DNA of 64,000 nucleotides, from contig LR746277.1 of the NCBI GenBank assembly GCA_902729315.2, forward strand, positions 2,113,001-2,177,000, written 5' to 3'. The notes beneath the pieces are model-generated. The model made no database searches. It was not told where the DNA came from and worked only from the letters and a program-made list of their open reading frames with translations. A program made the translations under genes and the position numbers. Every line of letters begins with the position of its first letter. The stretch's first letter is position 1. Source of the stretch: Spirodela intermedia (Eukaryota; Streptophyta; Magnoliopsida; Alismatales; Araceae). Shown in pieces: positions 36,801 to 50,322 of this stretch.

Positions 36801-39800
36801 GTGTCAGAACCCGATCCATTTCAGCAAGATTTCTTGTCCTGCCTCTCAAATTTCTCAGAGAATTGCTATGATCCATCTATATCATCAGCAGATAACCAGA
36901 GAGCGGGCCATTCTGAAAATCCATTGAAGAATGAAATTGGAGAGTTTCATGTACAAGGAAGATCATCGTCTGCAGTATGGAGAAAAGTATCTCAGACTCT
37001 TATCAATTTGTGTCATGAAGTTTACAGTCACTCAGGAAATCTGAAGCTTTGTTGCACACATGCTGTGTGTGGGGTATCTTCATTTTGTGAGGATGTTGAG
37101 AATGAGCAAAAGTTGAAAAAACTTGGTCCCTTGGCTAGATTTTTTTGTGTTTTTGGCCCACGTCAAGTTCCGAAGGTAATCAACTGTGAGAGTCAGCTGG
37201 AAGCTTCTTGTGAATCATTAGCAACATGGCTAGAACATGATAGATTTGGATTGGATATGGATTTTGCACAGGAAATCATAGAACGGCTTCCAGGAGCCCT
37301 TGGTTGCAGGAAATATAAATTTTTAACTAAAAGGAGTTGTTATCCTACATCGAAAACGGTTGGTAGCGGTTTTCTGTCAGCTAAAGGACAAGCTATGGAA
37401 CAATATGCGGAGGAAGTGGCATTGTCTACTCTGTATGGACCCAAAATATCCACGGTGCAAGAGCAAGTTGAAGAGCTACATTCAGCCAAGCACTTTCCTC
37501 CTGGACGACCTTTGGACAGTAGGTTTCCTTTAGAGCTGGTGGGTGATGTTGTCCAGGTACGTAGATGACACTTTTTAAAGGCTTCTAAGAAAAGCTAAAA
37601 AGCTATTTAGAAACAAAGTTTTTTTTATTTCACACCTCTTACTCTTCGAATGTTTGTTCAGATATGGGAGTTTTTGTGGCGTTTCTTTGAGATTTTGGGT
37701 TTGGGAGAGCCAATATCCTTCAACGAACTTGAAGAGGAGCTCATTGACCCATGGCCTATTGGCACTGCTCGTCTTGAAACGTTTGAGAAAGAAATCCAGG
37801 AAACTCGAGAATTGTCTTCACATTCAAGAGAAATTGCTGGTAGAAATTCCACTTTTGAAACTGATTTGCCAGTTTCTGGGCAGCGTACACCATTGTTTAT
37901 TCAGGTTGAGACAGGACCCATGAGGGAGGCTTCTCTAGCTAAAATGGCATCATGTACTTATGGTAGATGCACTGGTAACGTTTTGGCGAAGGTTCATATG
38001 TCACTTCTGAAAGTTTTGGTAGGTGAGTTGCTGTCGAAGGTCTCAGTGTTTGCAGATCCTAGCTTCGATCCTGGAGAATCAAAATCTAGGCGTGGAAGGA
38101 AAAGAGATGTCGATAATTCCCTTCAGGCAAAGAAGGCAAAGATTGACATCCTTCCACTTAATGCATTGTCTTGGCCAGAATTAGCGAGGAGATACATTTT
38201 AGCTGTCTTATCTACAGATCGAAGCCTAGAGTCTTCTGAAATATCTTGTCGTGATGGACTAAAAATCTTTCGCTGCATACATGGTGATGGTGGGGTTCTC
38301 TGTGGGTCACTTGCTGGGGTTGCTGGTATGGAAGCAGATGCATTGGTAAATCTTTCGTAAGCCATTTTCTTGATTCGAGTTATGTTTTCTTCCATGAGAT
38401 ATTTCAGTTGCAATGATAGTTTGGCGGATCATGTTTTTATATTTCATTTTTTTCTTAATTATCAGATTAAAGTTGTTATTCATGATGTTTTGTTGCAACG
38501 TTGTCATTCCCTCCATACCTTAGACTGATCGATTTTCCTGAAATTTTGGATCTCCTTATTTGGAATGCAATAACTAATCAGTTTTTTGGGTCAGCATTAT
38601 CATTGTTCTTAGAGAGTTTGTGATTAGCGATTCTTCGCTCAGTGAAACTTATCTGAGAAAATGCGAGGCATGTTGTGCTAATATGACATGGAATCATGTG
38701 AAAGAAGAAAAGAAAAAGAAGAGCACAGAATGCCTATGATTTCTCCCGCAAATGATAGGGAACCCAACCTCCAGGAAATCATCATCTAGCAATTCCCTCA
38801 AGTCATCCTTGTGAGAAGTGAGAATTTCTTCTTTATGATTGTGATGACACTTCTTCTTTCGGTGAAACTTATCTGAGACAATGCGAGGCATGGTGTTTTA
38901 ATGTGGGATGCAATCATGTGAAATAAGAAAAAATAAACTCACAGAATGCCCTATGATTTCATCTAGCTATTCCCTCAAGTCATATTCATGTGAGAAGTGA
39001 GAATCTCTTCTTTCTGTTTTATAGAAAATGCACGATGTCAAATCCCCAGGTTGTCTGATTATTTACTTCCCTTGGAGAAGCTTTTGAACTATCATTTAGC
39101 CACAGCTGTCTCGAACTTCCTGTGCGTTTAAATGCTTCACAGATGATTGCATGCATGAAATGGTAAAGAAATCTGATGATAGTCCGGAAACCTGTCTAAA
39201 TTTTGGTAATATTTTTCTTTTATTAATTAAACACCTTCATCGATCCTTCCTCTCTTGTATGCTGTGAGAAGGTTTACTCTCCTCTAGATGCTTTGAAAAA
39301 TGTTCCTTTGGTTCATGGTAAAGTTGGTTTCTTTTTATTTTAATTATGTAGATAAATGGCTTACTGAAAGCTATTCACTAACTTACATAATTCTCAGCTG
39401 CTTGCAGAGGCTTACAAACAAATTTCTGATCCACTAAGAAGAGAGAATGATGCTTGGCCCGTGGAGGATAAGGATCCTGCTGTTGTTTCTCTTGCTGAGC
39501 CCCCAGTGAACAATGGTCTAGGGACCCCAGAGTGGGCACAGCTTCTGGAACCAGTAAGGAAACTTCCCACTAATGTGGGAACTAGGATTAGGAAGTGCAT
39601 CTATGATTCTCTGGAGAAAGATCCGCCAGACTGGGCAAGAAAAATTTTGGAGCATTCCATTAGTAAGGAGGTTTATAAAGGAAATGCATCCGGGCCAACA
39701 AAGGTAAATCTTTGTTAGTTTTTGAAAAGAGCTTATTTCCGAAATTCTTGGTCTTTTATGTTGGCGAAGGATCTTAAGCTAACAATACTTATCCGTTAAT

Positions 39801-42800
39801 TGTTTTTTTGGTTTGACAGTTATTTTTAAGTCATCGGTATAGATTTATGAGCACGTCCTATTTCTCAATGCTTTTCGCTGGGTGTACAATTTTGTTTTTG
39901 TTTCTGGGGGCATACTAATCCCCTCCACTAACACTTTTATGACGAAATTGTGATCTTGATAATATCTTTTTTTATCAAATACATAACTGAATATTGTCGA
40001 CTGACCTAGCACATTTTTTGGGAGCTCTTTGCTTTGTCAGTATGGTTCTTACCTGAGGTATAAAATAACCAGAAGTTCCAAAGAATTGTCTTTCATAGAA
40101 GTTCATAGAAATTATAAATTGTTGATGCTACTTTTTTGGTAATCTTCACTATTTCTTCTTGGGTTCACTCTTCTATTATACGACTTTGACATAGAATCAT
40201 GGTGTAATAACCGAACATGTGTACTGCGAAGTTTTAAATTTGCATTAATCGAACCTGCTCGTGATAATACCTTAAAGTCAACATATAATAACCATACGGA
40301 GCTTTGATACTTGATGCCCTTATTATACTCTTCACATTGTTTCATTCATTTGTTAGTGTCCCGCTTGACTGTGAAAACAATGTCTAGCAAATCCTGGATG
40401 ACTTACCTGGCTATACAACCACCAGTTACCCTGGCCTCCTTCCTGGGATTTGGCAAAGTTTCTGTGGTGAAAGAACAATTTTGAAGCATATGATTTGGAA
40501 GGTGTCTCTTATCGAAAATTGGTGGCTATAATAAATCTGTCATCATATTTCTGTAAAAAGAAAAATATGTGGATAAAACAAGGATTGAAAACAGGAAGTT
40601 CTTGCCAAGGCTTTTGGTTATAATTCATGGAGATGTTGCAGAACAGGGTGAAAGAGTCAAGGGTGGAAGAACAGGTTTTCAGCGGATAAATATTGTGTTT
40701 CTTGGTCGGATGTTTATGCTACGTGTGGACACTATAAGTTCTTACTCGTCAATATAAATTGGAATTCTTTAAGATTTGCTGCAGGGCTCACTGTTCCAAG
40801 AGACAGTTTAATTTTATTGTTGCAATGTACTTTAAAGATTCTAATTGTGTGGACTATCCATCTCTATCAGCTTCCATATTCTTTTTCCATTAGAAGGATG
40901 CCTCAAGCTCGTCTCCATTTATGATGAATGCCAATTACATGTTTGTCACCCATCATGACGAATGGTTCTTTGATTTCTGAAATTTCAGAACTTCCATAAT
41001 TGTTAACTTTTACAAGTGAATCATTACATTTTCCTTTAACATCCACAATTATTTAACTGGAAAATATCATGTTATTGATAGCCTCATAATTAACGTTCTT
41101 GTTCATGTAATGTAGAAAGCTGTTCTCTCCGTGTTGGAAGCAGTCTCTGGTGGAAATCTGCACAGCAAACCCATCAAGGGAAGGAAAACAAAGCATAATG
41201 AACCAAAGTCAGACGTCATTATGAAACAATGTCGAATTGTACTTCGCCAAGCTGCTGCTGCAGATGAAGATAAAGTTTTCTGCAACCTGTTGGGATCTTC
41301 AATGTCAAATCCTAATGATAATGATGATGAAGGGATTCTTGGGTTCCCTGCCATGGTTTCTCGTCCTTTAGATTTTAGAACAATTGATCTGAGATTAGCT
41401 GTTGGTGCATATGGTGGATCCCACGAAGTTTTTGTGGAGGATGTACGGGAGGTATGCTTTTCTTTTCCACAGGATTTCTATATGAAATGGTCTAATGAGT
41501 ACTCGTAAATTTCTACCTAAGCATTGAATGTACCTGACATCTTATTGGAGTAGTAGACTGATAATTTGGGGAGGACCGTTTAATGATTATTTATTTATTT
41601 ATCAGTTTTACAAGGTTATTCATTTATTCTAGATTGTTTAAGATGCCGATTGAAAAGTTCCATTCTTTAATGGACCTCGGTGTTGTATGACTCTTCCTCA
41701 AAAGGCTTGTTCCTTCCTGATTGATCAGTCTTGCAATAATTTTGAGTTCTTTCAAGGATACATGCTTCATGTCATATGATTTATCTTTCATATGCTTAGT
41801 TCGTGGAAGAAACTGATAATGACTCTTGTATATGTTGGTGTTTGGTAGGTTTGGCACAACATCTACATGGCTTATGGAGATCGTCCTGATTTGATGGAAT
41901 TGGCTGAAAGTTTATCAAAGAATTTTGAGTCACTATATGAGAAACAGGTTTCAGTCTCTCTGGTCATGGTTTTTTTCTTCTCTTCATTTTTTATTTCGCC
42001 TTTTCTTGTTTATCTGCTTAATAGGCTTACAGCTGTTGAGGCATTAATTGGTTATTTTCACGTACTTAATTTTTGCGAATGGCTTTTATTCCAAAGCTTG
42101 ACGAGTTTCAAGCTTTTGCTAATCCAGAGTAAAGTTTCTTTGACTTCTGTTAGCTCCTCTGTCTTTTATTTTGAGTGGGTACTTGTAGTTGGTAGTAAAA
42201 AAAAAAAACTGCTTCAACGTCTTTCATGGGTATAGCAGGATTCCATGGGGACATTCTTTCTAATTGTGCTCAAGTACACAAGGTTCTTGAAATCCGCTGC
42301 CGACACCACTGAATTCTGGTTTTATTAGTGGGTGGGAAAAAAAAGAAGAAGCTAAATTTCACTAAATAGAGTGGAAAACTGCACAGGCCAAAGTTCGCTT
42401 CCTCAGAAATTTTGTTAATCATTAACAAGATGAGGCATAAACATATGCAAGAGATCTGATTATTGAACTATTCTTGTCCATCAGAATAGATATAGTGACA
42501 GCTTATTAGACAGGAATGAGGGCTTTAAAGGAAAATACTGAAGTACCATTTTGATATTTTGAGCTATCATTGATAGGCAAAGGCTTGTAATGGCTGCTAT
42601 ACAGATGGCCAGTCAACATAAATCCTGAAATAATCCTTTAAATGTTCAAGTGAAATAAAAAAAATCATGGAATATATTTATCCCAGTTGTTCTATACCGG
42701 TGTTACCAAGACTTCTCGTCAGTCTTTGTTGTAGTCCTTTTCCCGGACAAAGTCTGGAGCCCAAGGTTATGGAATGGACTTTCAAGAGGAGTTGATTGAG

Positions 42801-45800
42801 CAGCTTGATAAGATACTTCTACTCTCAGAATAATTTATATCTGGGAGAAAAAATAGCTTATCATACTATTGCAATATTAACCACTGGTTCCCAGAGTTCT
42901 CTTTCACATGAGATTTCTTAGTCTACTTCACATAAGAAGCGTACAGTGACATCTCCTCAAAAGGATGGAGCCATCAAAAGGATGGAAGTGGCGTTGACCA
43001 CTAGATGGTGACCAGAAATGATGCCTCATCCTCTTGTGTCCGTTTGGGTCATGTGGAATGAGTGGACATGTAGCTGATTTGGCGCGAAAGCTTATTGTCT
43101 GAAATGATGTTTTATTTATTTTTCCTTTGGTGAGAATTTTTGTAATAGGCTTCTTGTTTTATCATGCTCGGTACCTTATCTAAAATTGTGTACACTGTCT
43201 TGTCACAACCCCTTATTTTTTAGTAGCTCATTGCAAACATACCTCTTGTGTCTTGTCATACATTGTCCATCCCACTCTTTTCACTCTTTGGGCAGCCCAG
43301 CCAGTAAAGCCGTCCGTATGTCCCTGGTAGATCAGAAAGTAGAAATAATGATTTCTCATCGTGTGTATGAACAAAGTAAAAATATGGAAGAGGAGTCTGT
43401 ATCATACTGATTGTATGGACTGCAGTTATGTCATAAAGGTATAGTGCTGATGATTTGTATGAGCCTAATAATATCTGTTTTAATGGTTATCTAAACTTAC
43501 CTCACCTATCTGGAAAACTTTTGCATATACATTTTCATAGTTGTTGAAGGTATCTATAACCTTTTTTAGATATCTCACAATTCATTTTATCCTAAATTTT
43601 TCTTCCCATGACTTGGTTCTTTCAAGTCTTGCTTGGTAATAAATAGCTTAGTTGGTTTCTTCAATGTAGGTTCTCAGCCTGGTTAAGAATTTTGCTGATG
43701 ATACCAGTGTTGGATGTTCAAATGATGAAGCTACGAGGAATAGAAATGACCTTCACCATGCAAATGAAGTTCCTAGAGCACCCTGGGAAGAGGGAGTTTG
43801 CAAAGTTTGTGGTATTGATAAGGATGATGACAGTGTTTTACTCTGTGACTCATGTGATTCTGAGTATCACACTTATTGCTTAAACCCTCCACTTTCAAAG
43901 ATTCCAGATGGAAATTGGTATTGTCCTTCATGTGTTGTTGTTCAGTGTAAAAATCAAGGATCTTCTCCTAGTTCCCAGGGCACTGGACGACAAGAACATC
44001 GGTATTTGGGAGAATACAGTAGTATGTTTCATGAGGTTCTCAATCAGCTAGTGACTTCTATGGAAAAAAGAGAGTATTGGGAGCTAAGCATTGAAGAGGT
44101 TTGTTTACGCTCACATTTTTACATTTTGTGGTATGCTGCAGATTGGTACCTATGCTTTATGTTGTGACTTTTCAAATTCTCGGGAATATTTCTGCGTTTC
44201 CTTTTTTAAGGTGATTTCTTTACCATTGTCAATGCTCGGAATCTGAGGTTTTTCTTTATGGTCGTGCCTTTATTTGACGTATATTACAATTCCATGCAAT
44301 GCAAGGTAGACATTTTTTTTTTGACTTTCTTTTTAACTGAAAATGTCAAGTTCCCATTCCTTATGTGTCAGAACTGTCATATTTTATATTGCTCTTTTGA
44401 AAGTATTACCTAGTGAGAACAGATGTATGATTCTTAGTGGGCAAAAAATTGTGCAAATGTGAGAGTTTTGTTTTTTACTTTACTAGCAGTGGTGAAAAGT
44501 ATGATCAATGATCCTTGGGTATAAGAATGCATATTCTTGAATCGTTGTTTTACCTGCAGTTTTTTCTCCCAATGTTTTGCAATCCAAATTATTCTCCAAA
44601 ATGCCTTTTGTACTGCTCCAGGCCGTGATGAATGCGTTTGATTAAGGAGGTAGAATGTGGATCAATTTGGATTGGAGAAGACTAGAGGAAATCTAAGTCA
44701 CGTTGTAAGGCAGTATTCCCATGAGTCATTCTCGTCTATCTGAATAGAAAACATAGAACTTGGGGATAATAGAGTTGTGTTGGAGGGTGGTTACACAACA
44801 ATCAGGTGGAGGATTGATTGGGCTGTACTACAGTATTTTCTGGTTTATCGTATTCATCATTTTACCAATCATTGAGCAAGAGAATGCAAGAAGCAGGTTT
44901 TGTTTATGTTCAGTCTTTTTTTCCTTTAGTATATATAAAGATTCTCTCGGCTTTTGCATATTTAATGCACTAGTGGATAGGAAGATTACTGTTTTTTGTG
45001 ATGAAAAAATCCTGAGCTCATATCGAAATGAAAGACTAAGTACTCCATGGGCGAAGTTCTCCCATGTTAAATGACGTACTTTATTTTTATGTATGAATTA
45101 TGACGGTTTGCATGTAATTTTAGCTGTTTTTGCTTCTTTGCCGCCATTATCAAATTTCACTTAAGATGAAAGGGTAATACTCTATTCGATTGTCTTACTG
45201 ACTGCCCTAGTGATAAAATTTCAGTGGAAAGGTGCCATCGTAAACATTAAGGTAGCATCGTGAAAAACAATTTTAGTGGCTAGATATGGCCATCGAAAAC
45301 CAAACTGTATTCCAAACTCAATTCTTTGGCTTTTTGTAGTTGTTTCTCATATAAATACTGAAAACCTTTGGAGAAACTCTTGACAGATAATTTTTTTTGG
45401 GTGATTGGGATAACCTTATTGAATCTACCAGCCTTGGAGAAACGTTTGATGAATGAAACTTTTTGGGTGATTGGGATAACCTTGTTGCATCGCCTATACG
45501 TGTCTATTCCACGGGAAGCACAAACGATTGAGTATTATGTTTATATTTACATATTTATCAAATTTTAATTTTGGAATCACTTTTTCTCGTGGTTTTCTAA
45601 AGTCATTTCCTCTTTCTCGGAAATTATATTCCTATGGCATCTAAGGGCATTGTTTCTGATTTCATGTTGTCTGCAGAGGACATTCTTGCTGAAATTTCTG
45701 TGTGATGAGGTGCTGAGTTCCGCACTTATACGTGAACAGCTTGAGCAGAGTGTGGATACATCAAATGAGCTGCAGCAGAAAATCCGCTTGATCGTAGTGG

Positions 45801-48703
45801 AATGGAGAAATTTGAAATTTAAGGAAGATTTGTTGATCAGAATGTCAAAGGAGATTTCAGGAAAGGTCAATGGAACAAGTGAATCCTTACGGGATGAAGG
45901 GACAGCTAATGTTATTGCAACTGATGGTAAATTAATCGGGCAGGAGCATCATTTTAGTAACAGGTCTGATTGTCAGATATTCGTTACCGAAGAGAATGGA
46001 CAGATTGATATGAATAAGCAAGTCAATGAGCTCTTCTGTAAGAGATTCGTGTTTGATAAACATTCTAATGCTAACGGTACTCGATCAAGTAGCTTAAATG
46101 AATTTTCAGATCCTAAGGTATCTTGTGATGAGCGAAATAGTGATGGTCTCGTCCCGAAAAAGATGTTCGCTGGCGAAAATCATGCGTTAATTCTGGATGC
46201 TGACGGAGATGACGGGTGCAGAGTGGCTGACAAATCTAGCAGATTAGTTTCCCAAAGTGAAATTAGTGATGATAAAACACACAAGGGACATTTGGGTGTC
46301 CAAGAAGTTACTGCTAATGTTTCAGTCATAAACTCTGTCATACATGTAGAAAATGATGAGAATCTATTACCAATCACAGAATCTGGCCCCAGGAACATCA
46401 ATATCGAAGAGAATGTGCCTGTTAAATCAACAGACCCTGCAATCCCTGAATCCATGGTAGACTTGACGACTTCTGATGACAAGATCTCGCTGTCTTCCAT
46501 CAATGTTTACGCCAATGCCACAGAGTCGCAAACTTGTACAGCTAAGCTAAAGTCCCTAAAAAATGATATCTTACGTTTGGAGGAATCCTTTGCTGTTTTA
46601 GAATCACAGCTTCTGATGTCAACTTTACGCAGGGACTTCTTGGGCAGGGATTCTTTTGGTCGAATGTATTGGTCCATTGTTAGACCTTGTAAGCGCCCTT
46701 GGCTACTAGTTGATGGAAACACGTCAGCCCAACAAAATGGAGACTATGGAGGCCCCTTTATTGGCAGTGCAGGTGATGCGTCAAAGAAGGATGCTTGCAA
46801 TGTGCGTACATGTGCTTCGAGATCATCCAATTCTGGGCCAAAAGATGATACTAGGAATTCATATCGTTTGGTCTTATATGAGTCTGACCAGGAAATCCAT
46901 GAACTTGTTTGCTCTTTGAGGGAGAGTGATCCCAGAGAGAGAGAATTAAAGGAAGGCATCGTGCAGTTGCAGAGACTCGGCAGTCACCATGTTTCTAGTG
47001 ATACTCAAGTTATATCAAGGCCATCTGGCATGGACAGGGTGGCTCCACCTCAGTTGCTTACTAAGGCTGCGATTTTACTTGAAAGTAAGTACGGCCCTTG
47101 TCTGGAGCCCGAAAGCAATGATGGTTCAAGGAAGCGTGCAAGAAAGTGTAAGAACTTTGAAGAGAGAATGCGCAGATGTGAGTGCTTGGAACCGATCTGG
47201 CCTTCCAGACATCACTGCCTCCAGTGCCACCAGACATTTGGTACTCGATTAGAACTTGAGAAGCACACCGATGAAAGGTGCGCCAACCGTGTGCCTCCGG
47301 GTGAGAACAAGGAGTCCGGCGACTCTGTGAAAGGTAAAATGGGACGATCAGACAGTAACTATCAGAAAGAATCTCTCGACGAAACAGATTTGATTGGGGA
47401 ATCAAGGAGTGCTGTGGACATCACCCCTAGGTTGCCTCATTTTCAGAATCAATTATGCCCACATGACTTCAAGGAGATCAGTCGTAGGTTTATCCCCAAA
47501 GGTGCCATCAAGGATTTGGTGCAAGAGATAGGGCTTATTGGATCAAATGGAATTCCTTCCTTCATCCAACCCGACCCTCAATCTTTTCTTGATCCTTCTC
47601 TTGTGCTGGTTAAAAACGAGGGATCCGATGTGGTGCTGATCTCCGCAGAAGGAATGGCAGAAGGAGATGCGCGCATCGAAAGTGACGACACACTTGAGCA
47701 ATGCAGAAAGACGCCAGGTGATGCTGATTATATGGAGATAATGGAAATATCGAGCATGCCAGCGCGTTTGAACAATACGCTAAACGGCTCTTGCAAAGAT
47801 AATGTATCAGTGCCGGGCATCAATCACACCTGTATTGTTCCAGAGTCATCATTGAGACCTCTTGGAGGAAAGGTTTCTCAGATCCTGAAGCAGCTCAAAA
47901 TAAACTTGCTTGACATGGACGCTACCTTACCAGAGGAGGCTCTAAGACCATTGCAGGCTCTCTCAGGGAAAAGACGTGCATGGCGTTCTCTTGTTAAATC
48001 AGCAGAATCGATTTATCAGGTGAGCTGAGCTGAGCCTATCTATAGATTGTCCATTTTTCTATGCAATTCACTTGATTTGTTCTTCATGCCCATCATCACG
48101 GTTGCCGTTTGCATAAGTACTGTGTTCTTGAGGCGCTCCTGGTACACAGTTCGAGACATAATGTTCAGGATTAATTTAATCCTCTTCTCAAATTGTTCGT
48201 CATTTTTTTAGATGAGTAGAGACGTTCGTGAATGCCTCTTCTGTCTTTCGAATTCCTTTCTTAAGTTAATGAACTTGTATTGTGCCAAAAAAGGAAAAAA
48301 AAGATGTATTCATATGCACATATAGCTTGATCTCCCCTGATTTCCATAATCATCACTGAAGAAGTGCCCATCTTCTCTAGTTAAGTAAAAGCATGAATGA
48401 AACATCCCTAGGCTGAGCCTCCCCCTTTTTTTCCATGTTCCTCATGGGCAGATGGTTCAGGCTACTATACTGCTGGAGGGGATGATCAAGACTGATTACT
48501 TGAAGAGCGGGTGGTGGTACTGGTCCTCGCTCACTACTGCGGCAAAGACCGTCACCATCTCCTCTCTCGCCCTCCGCATCTATGCCTTGGATGCGTCCAT
48601 TGTTTATGCAAAGACGGCATCAGACCCCGGCATGGCGGAGAGTGTGAAGGCGACTCTGAGCAGGGCAGGGAGGAAGAAGAAGGACATGGATGGAGGAGCG
48701 TAG
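33832..48703 (+). CDS. MBD9: MBD9-like chromatin reader (PHD, MBD, FYR, DDT/WHIM, bromodomain-like, PHD)
   Basis: MBD9 is a nuclear protein linked in Arabidopsis to SWR1 (H2A.Z deposition) and ISWI remodellers. Exons: 33832-34436, 35662-36370, 36477-37556, 37662-38345, 39398-39703, 41116-41451, 41849-41947, 43670-44098, 45677-48019 and 48452-48703. They join in phase to 2280 aa (Arabidopsis is about 2180). Domains: DLNEIP (EAR-like) at 31-36; PHD1 at 95-140 with complete C4HC3; MBD at about 290-347 (GDGWHVEFKQW); FYRN/FYRC across exon 3; DDT/WHIM-like segments in exons 3-4 (IWEFLWRFFEILGL); a bromodomain-like helix set in exons 6-7 (SRPLDFRTID to DVREVWHNIYMAYG); PHD2 at about 1317-1362; a WHIM2-type LGRDSFGRMYW and a Cys/His-rich finger in exon 9. 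Intron 1 must use a GC donor (34437-34438) to keep frame. Confidence 0.94.
34633..34833. repeat. Near-perfect 91/93-bp direct duplication in MBD9 intron 1
   Basis: Copy 1 is 34633-34723 and copy 2 is 34741-34833, separated by 17 bp. They differ essentially only in poly-T length (2 nt), so the duplication looks recent. Confidence 0.95.
38642..39017. repeat. Diverged direct duplication in MBD9 intron 4
   Basis: Copy 1 is 38642-38836 and copy 2 is 38862-39017. Both run from 'gtgaaacttatctgaga' through 'cacagaatgcc', 'atttc' and 'attccctcaagtcat' to 'gtgagaagtgagaat'. Copy 2 lacks about 40 bp of the middle. Confidence 0.9.
45368..45487. repeat. 66-bp tandem duplication in MBD9 intron 8
   Basis: 'ttggagaaac' starts at 45368 and 45434, and 'tgggtgattgggataacctt' starts at 45398 and 45464. 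The period is exactly 66 bp. It ends about 190 bp before the exon 9 acceptor. Confidence 0.9.
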
Positions 48704-49690
48704 CAAATCCTAGATTGGATCTCTTTTGCAGCCCTCTGTGGTGGAGCTGGAGAAGACCGAAGTGGGTCCGACGCCGCTGTGTACATATATGATTACATGA
48801 TCACGGCTAACACACTAACCAAAAATGGAGTCTGGACTAAGAGCTAGAGGATTTGTCTGGAGGTGCGTCCGTGTTTTTCGGCTGCCCCGTCTGTCAGAGT
48901 TCCCCCTGCGTTTGAAGATGCTTCCCAGTTTTGGAGCTTCCCCTCTGGAGAGAGAAAGAGAGAGAGAGAGGACCTTGGGGAGGAGGGACTTGTACACAAA
49001 GGAGAAGGTGCCAATGTTGCGTTGAAGGATCCACATCAAGATATAGATACGGGAAACAGTGTAAAAGGGGGACTCATCCGATGCAATTCAATGGAATGTA
49101 TATCATTCTTTGTACATGTTTATCTATCTCGTGTTGCTTTTCCAGGAGAGTTGGGTGCGTAGAACAAAGCGGCCATTGTCTGATTTAAAGTTTAACGAAG
49201 AAAGTCTAATCTGAGCGAGTTCCTGAGCGATCACCCAGCAACATCACTACCTCGCGAAATCTGTTCTCACATTGAAGACTGAACTGGAGAATTAGATTGC
49301 TCCAGTATGCAATTTTGTGCGTGTGATGACTTTTGGGAATATTAATTACCATGTAGAAAGAATGGCACATGGTGCCTTGATATCACGTTAAGGATGTGCT
49401 CTGTGCTTCTTGGCCAGTTTTCTCGTATAATACCTGACTTAGCTCGCTGTTATTTCTGAGAATGTGGGGGATAAGATTGTGCCCTGTGTTCTTGGAAGTA
49501 AGTCATAAAGAACTGGAGAGAGAAAATAATTTCCAGGTTTTCAATCGGTAAACTTGTACAGTAAATTGGTCCTAGTAAAAGTAGAGAGGGAGAGGGATTG
49601 TAAAGAGTGTCCTCATGATGATAGCCATGTAGAAATAAATCATCGTTATCCCCCTGATCTTGTGAAGAGCGTTGGGAGTGTTATCATCAT

Positions 49691-49752
<62 letters not shown>

Positions 49753-49943
49753 GGGAAAGATCTAGCCGACGGATATGCCCGACTGTCATCTCTCTCACAT
49801 CGGGTCAAAGTGGCCACCACTCCGACGAAGAAGCCACCTACCAGCCCACGCTCACCGTTCACTCCCACGGGATGGGGTAGCATCATAGTCCCACGTCCAC
49901 CACCCATCCGAAAGACAAGCTGATGGAGAGAGCAGGTCGAGCA

Positions 49944-49978
<35 letters not shown>

Positions 49979-50322
49979 ATCTATCTCTATCTCTACAGGA
50001 CCACAGAAAGCACTCGCAGACAAGTTAACACAGGAACACGGCTTCGGCCGCATCAGTTGATGCATGCACCGTTCTTCATACATCAACGCCTCGAGCGTGG
50101 CCAAGAAAAACGAGAAAGAAAGGCAATGACTGCAGCTTCAGGTGATGGTGGGGGGCGTCCACTGAAACTCTCTTAAATGCGGCATAAGACTCACTAGCTT
50201 ACATAAATATAATAACACTGATAGATTGATAGACAGTAGGCGCGGCGGTAATGGAAGTAGCAGCTGCAGCGGTGGCTGCATGGCGGCGAAGAATGGTGCA
50301 GGTGGGGAAGGCCTCCTGGTTT
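48704..50322. other. Region between the convergent MBD9 and HD-Zip genes
   Basis: It holds the 3' UTRs of both genes. There is a (GA)n tract at 49697-49750 and a CT/TATC-rich tract at about 49946-49995. Open frames here are dinucleotide artefacts. No gene is supported. Confidence 0.6.
49697..49750. repeat. (GA)n microsatellite, 54 bp
   Basis: Pure GA repeat between MBD9 and the convergently transcribed HD-Zip gene. Confidence 0.97.

Noticed and set aside
49572..49923. Overlapping open frames across the GA tract, with Arg-Glu or Leu-Ser repeats
   Set aside because: Artefacts of a dinucleotide repeat, with no conserved flanking sequence.
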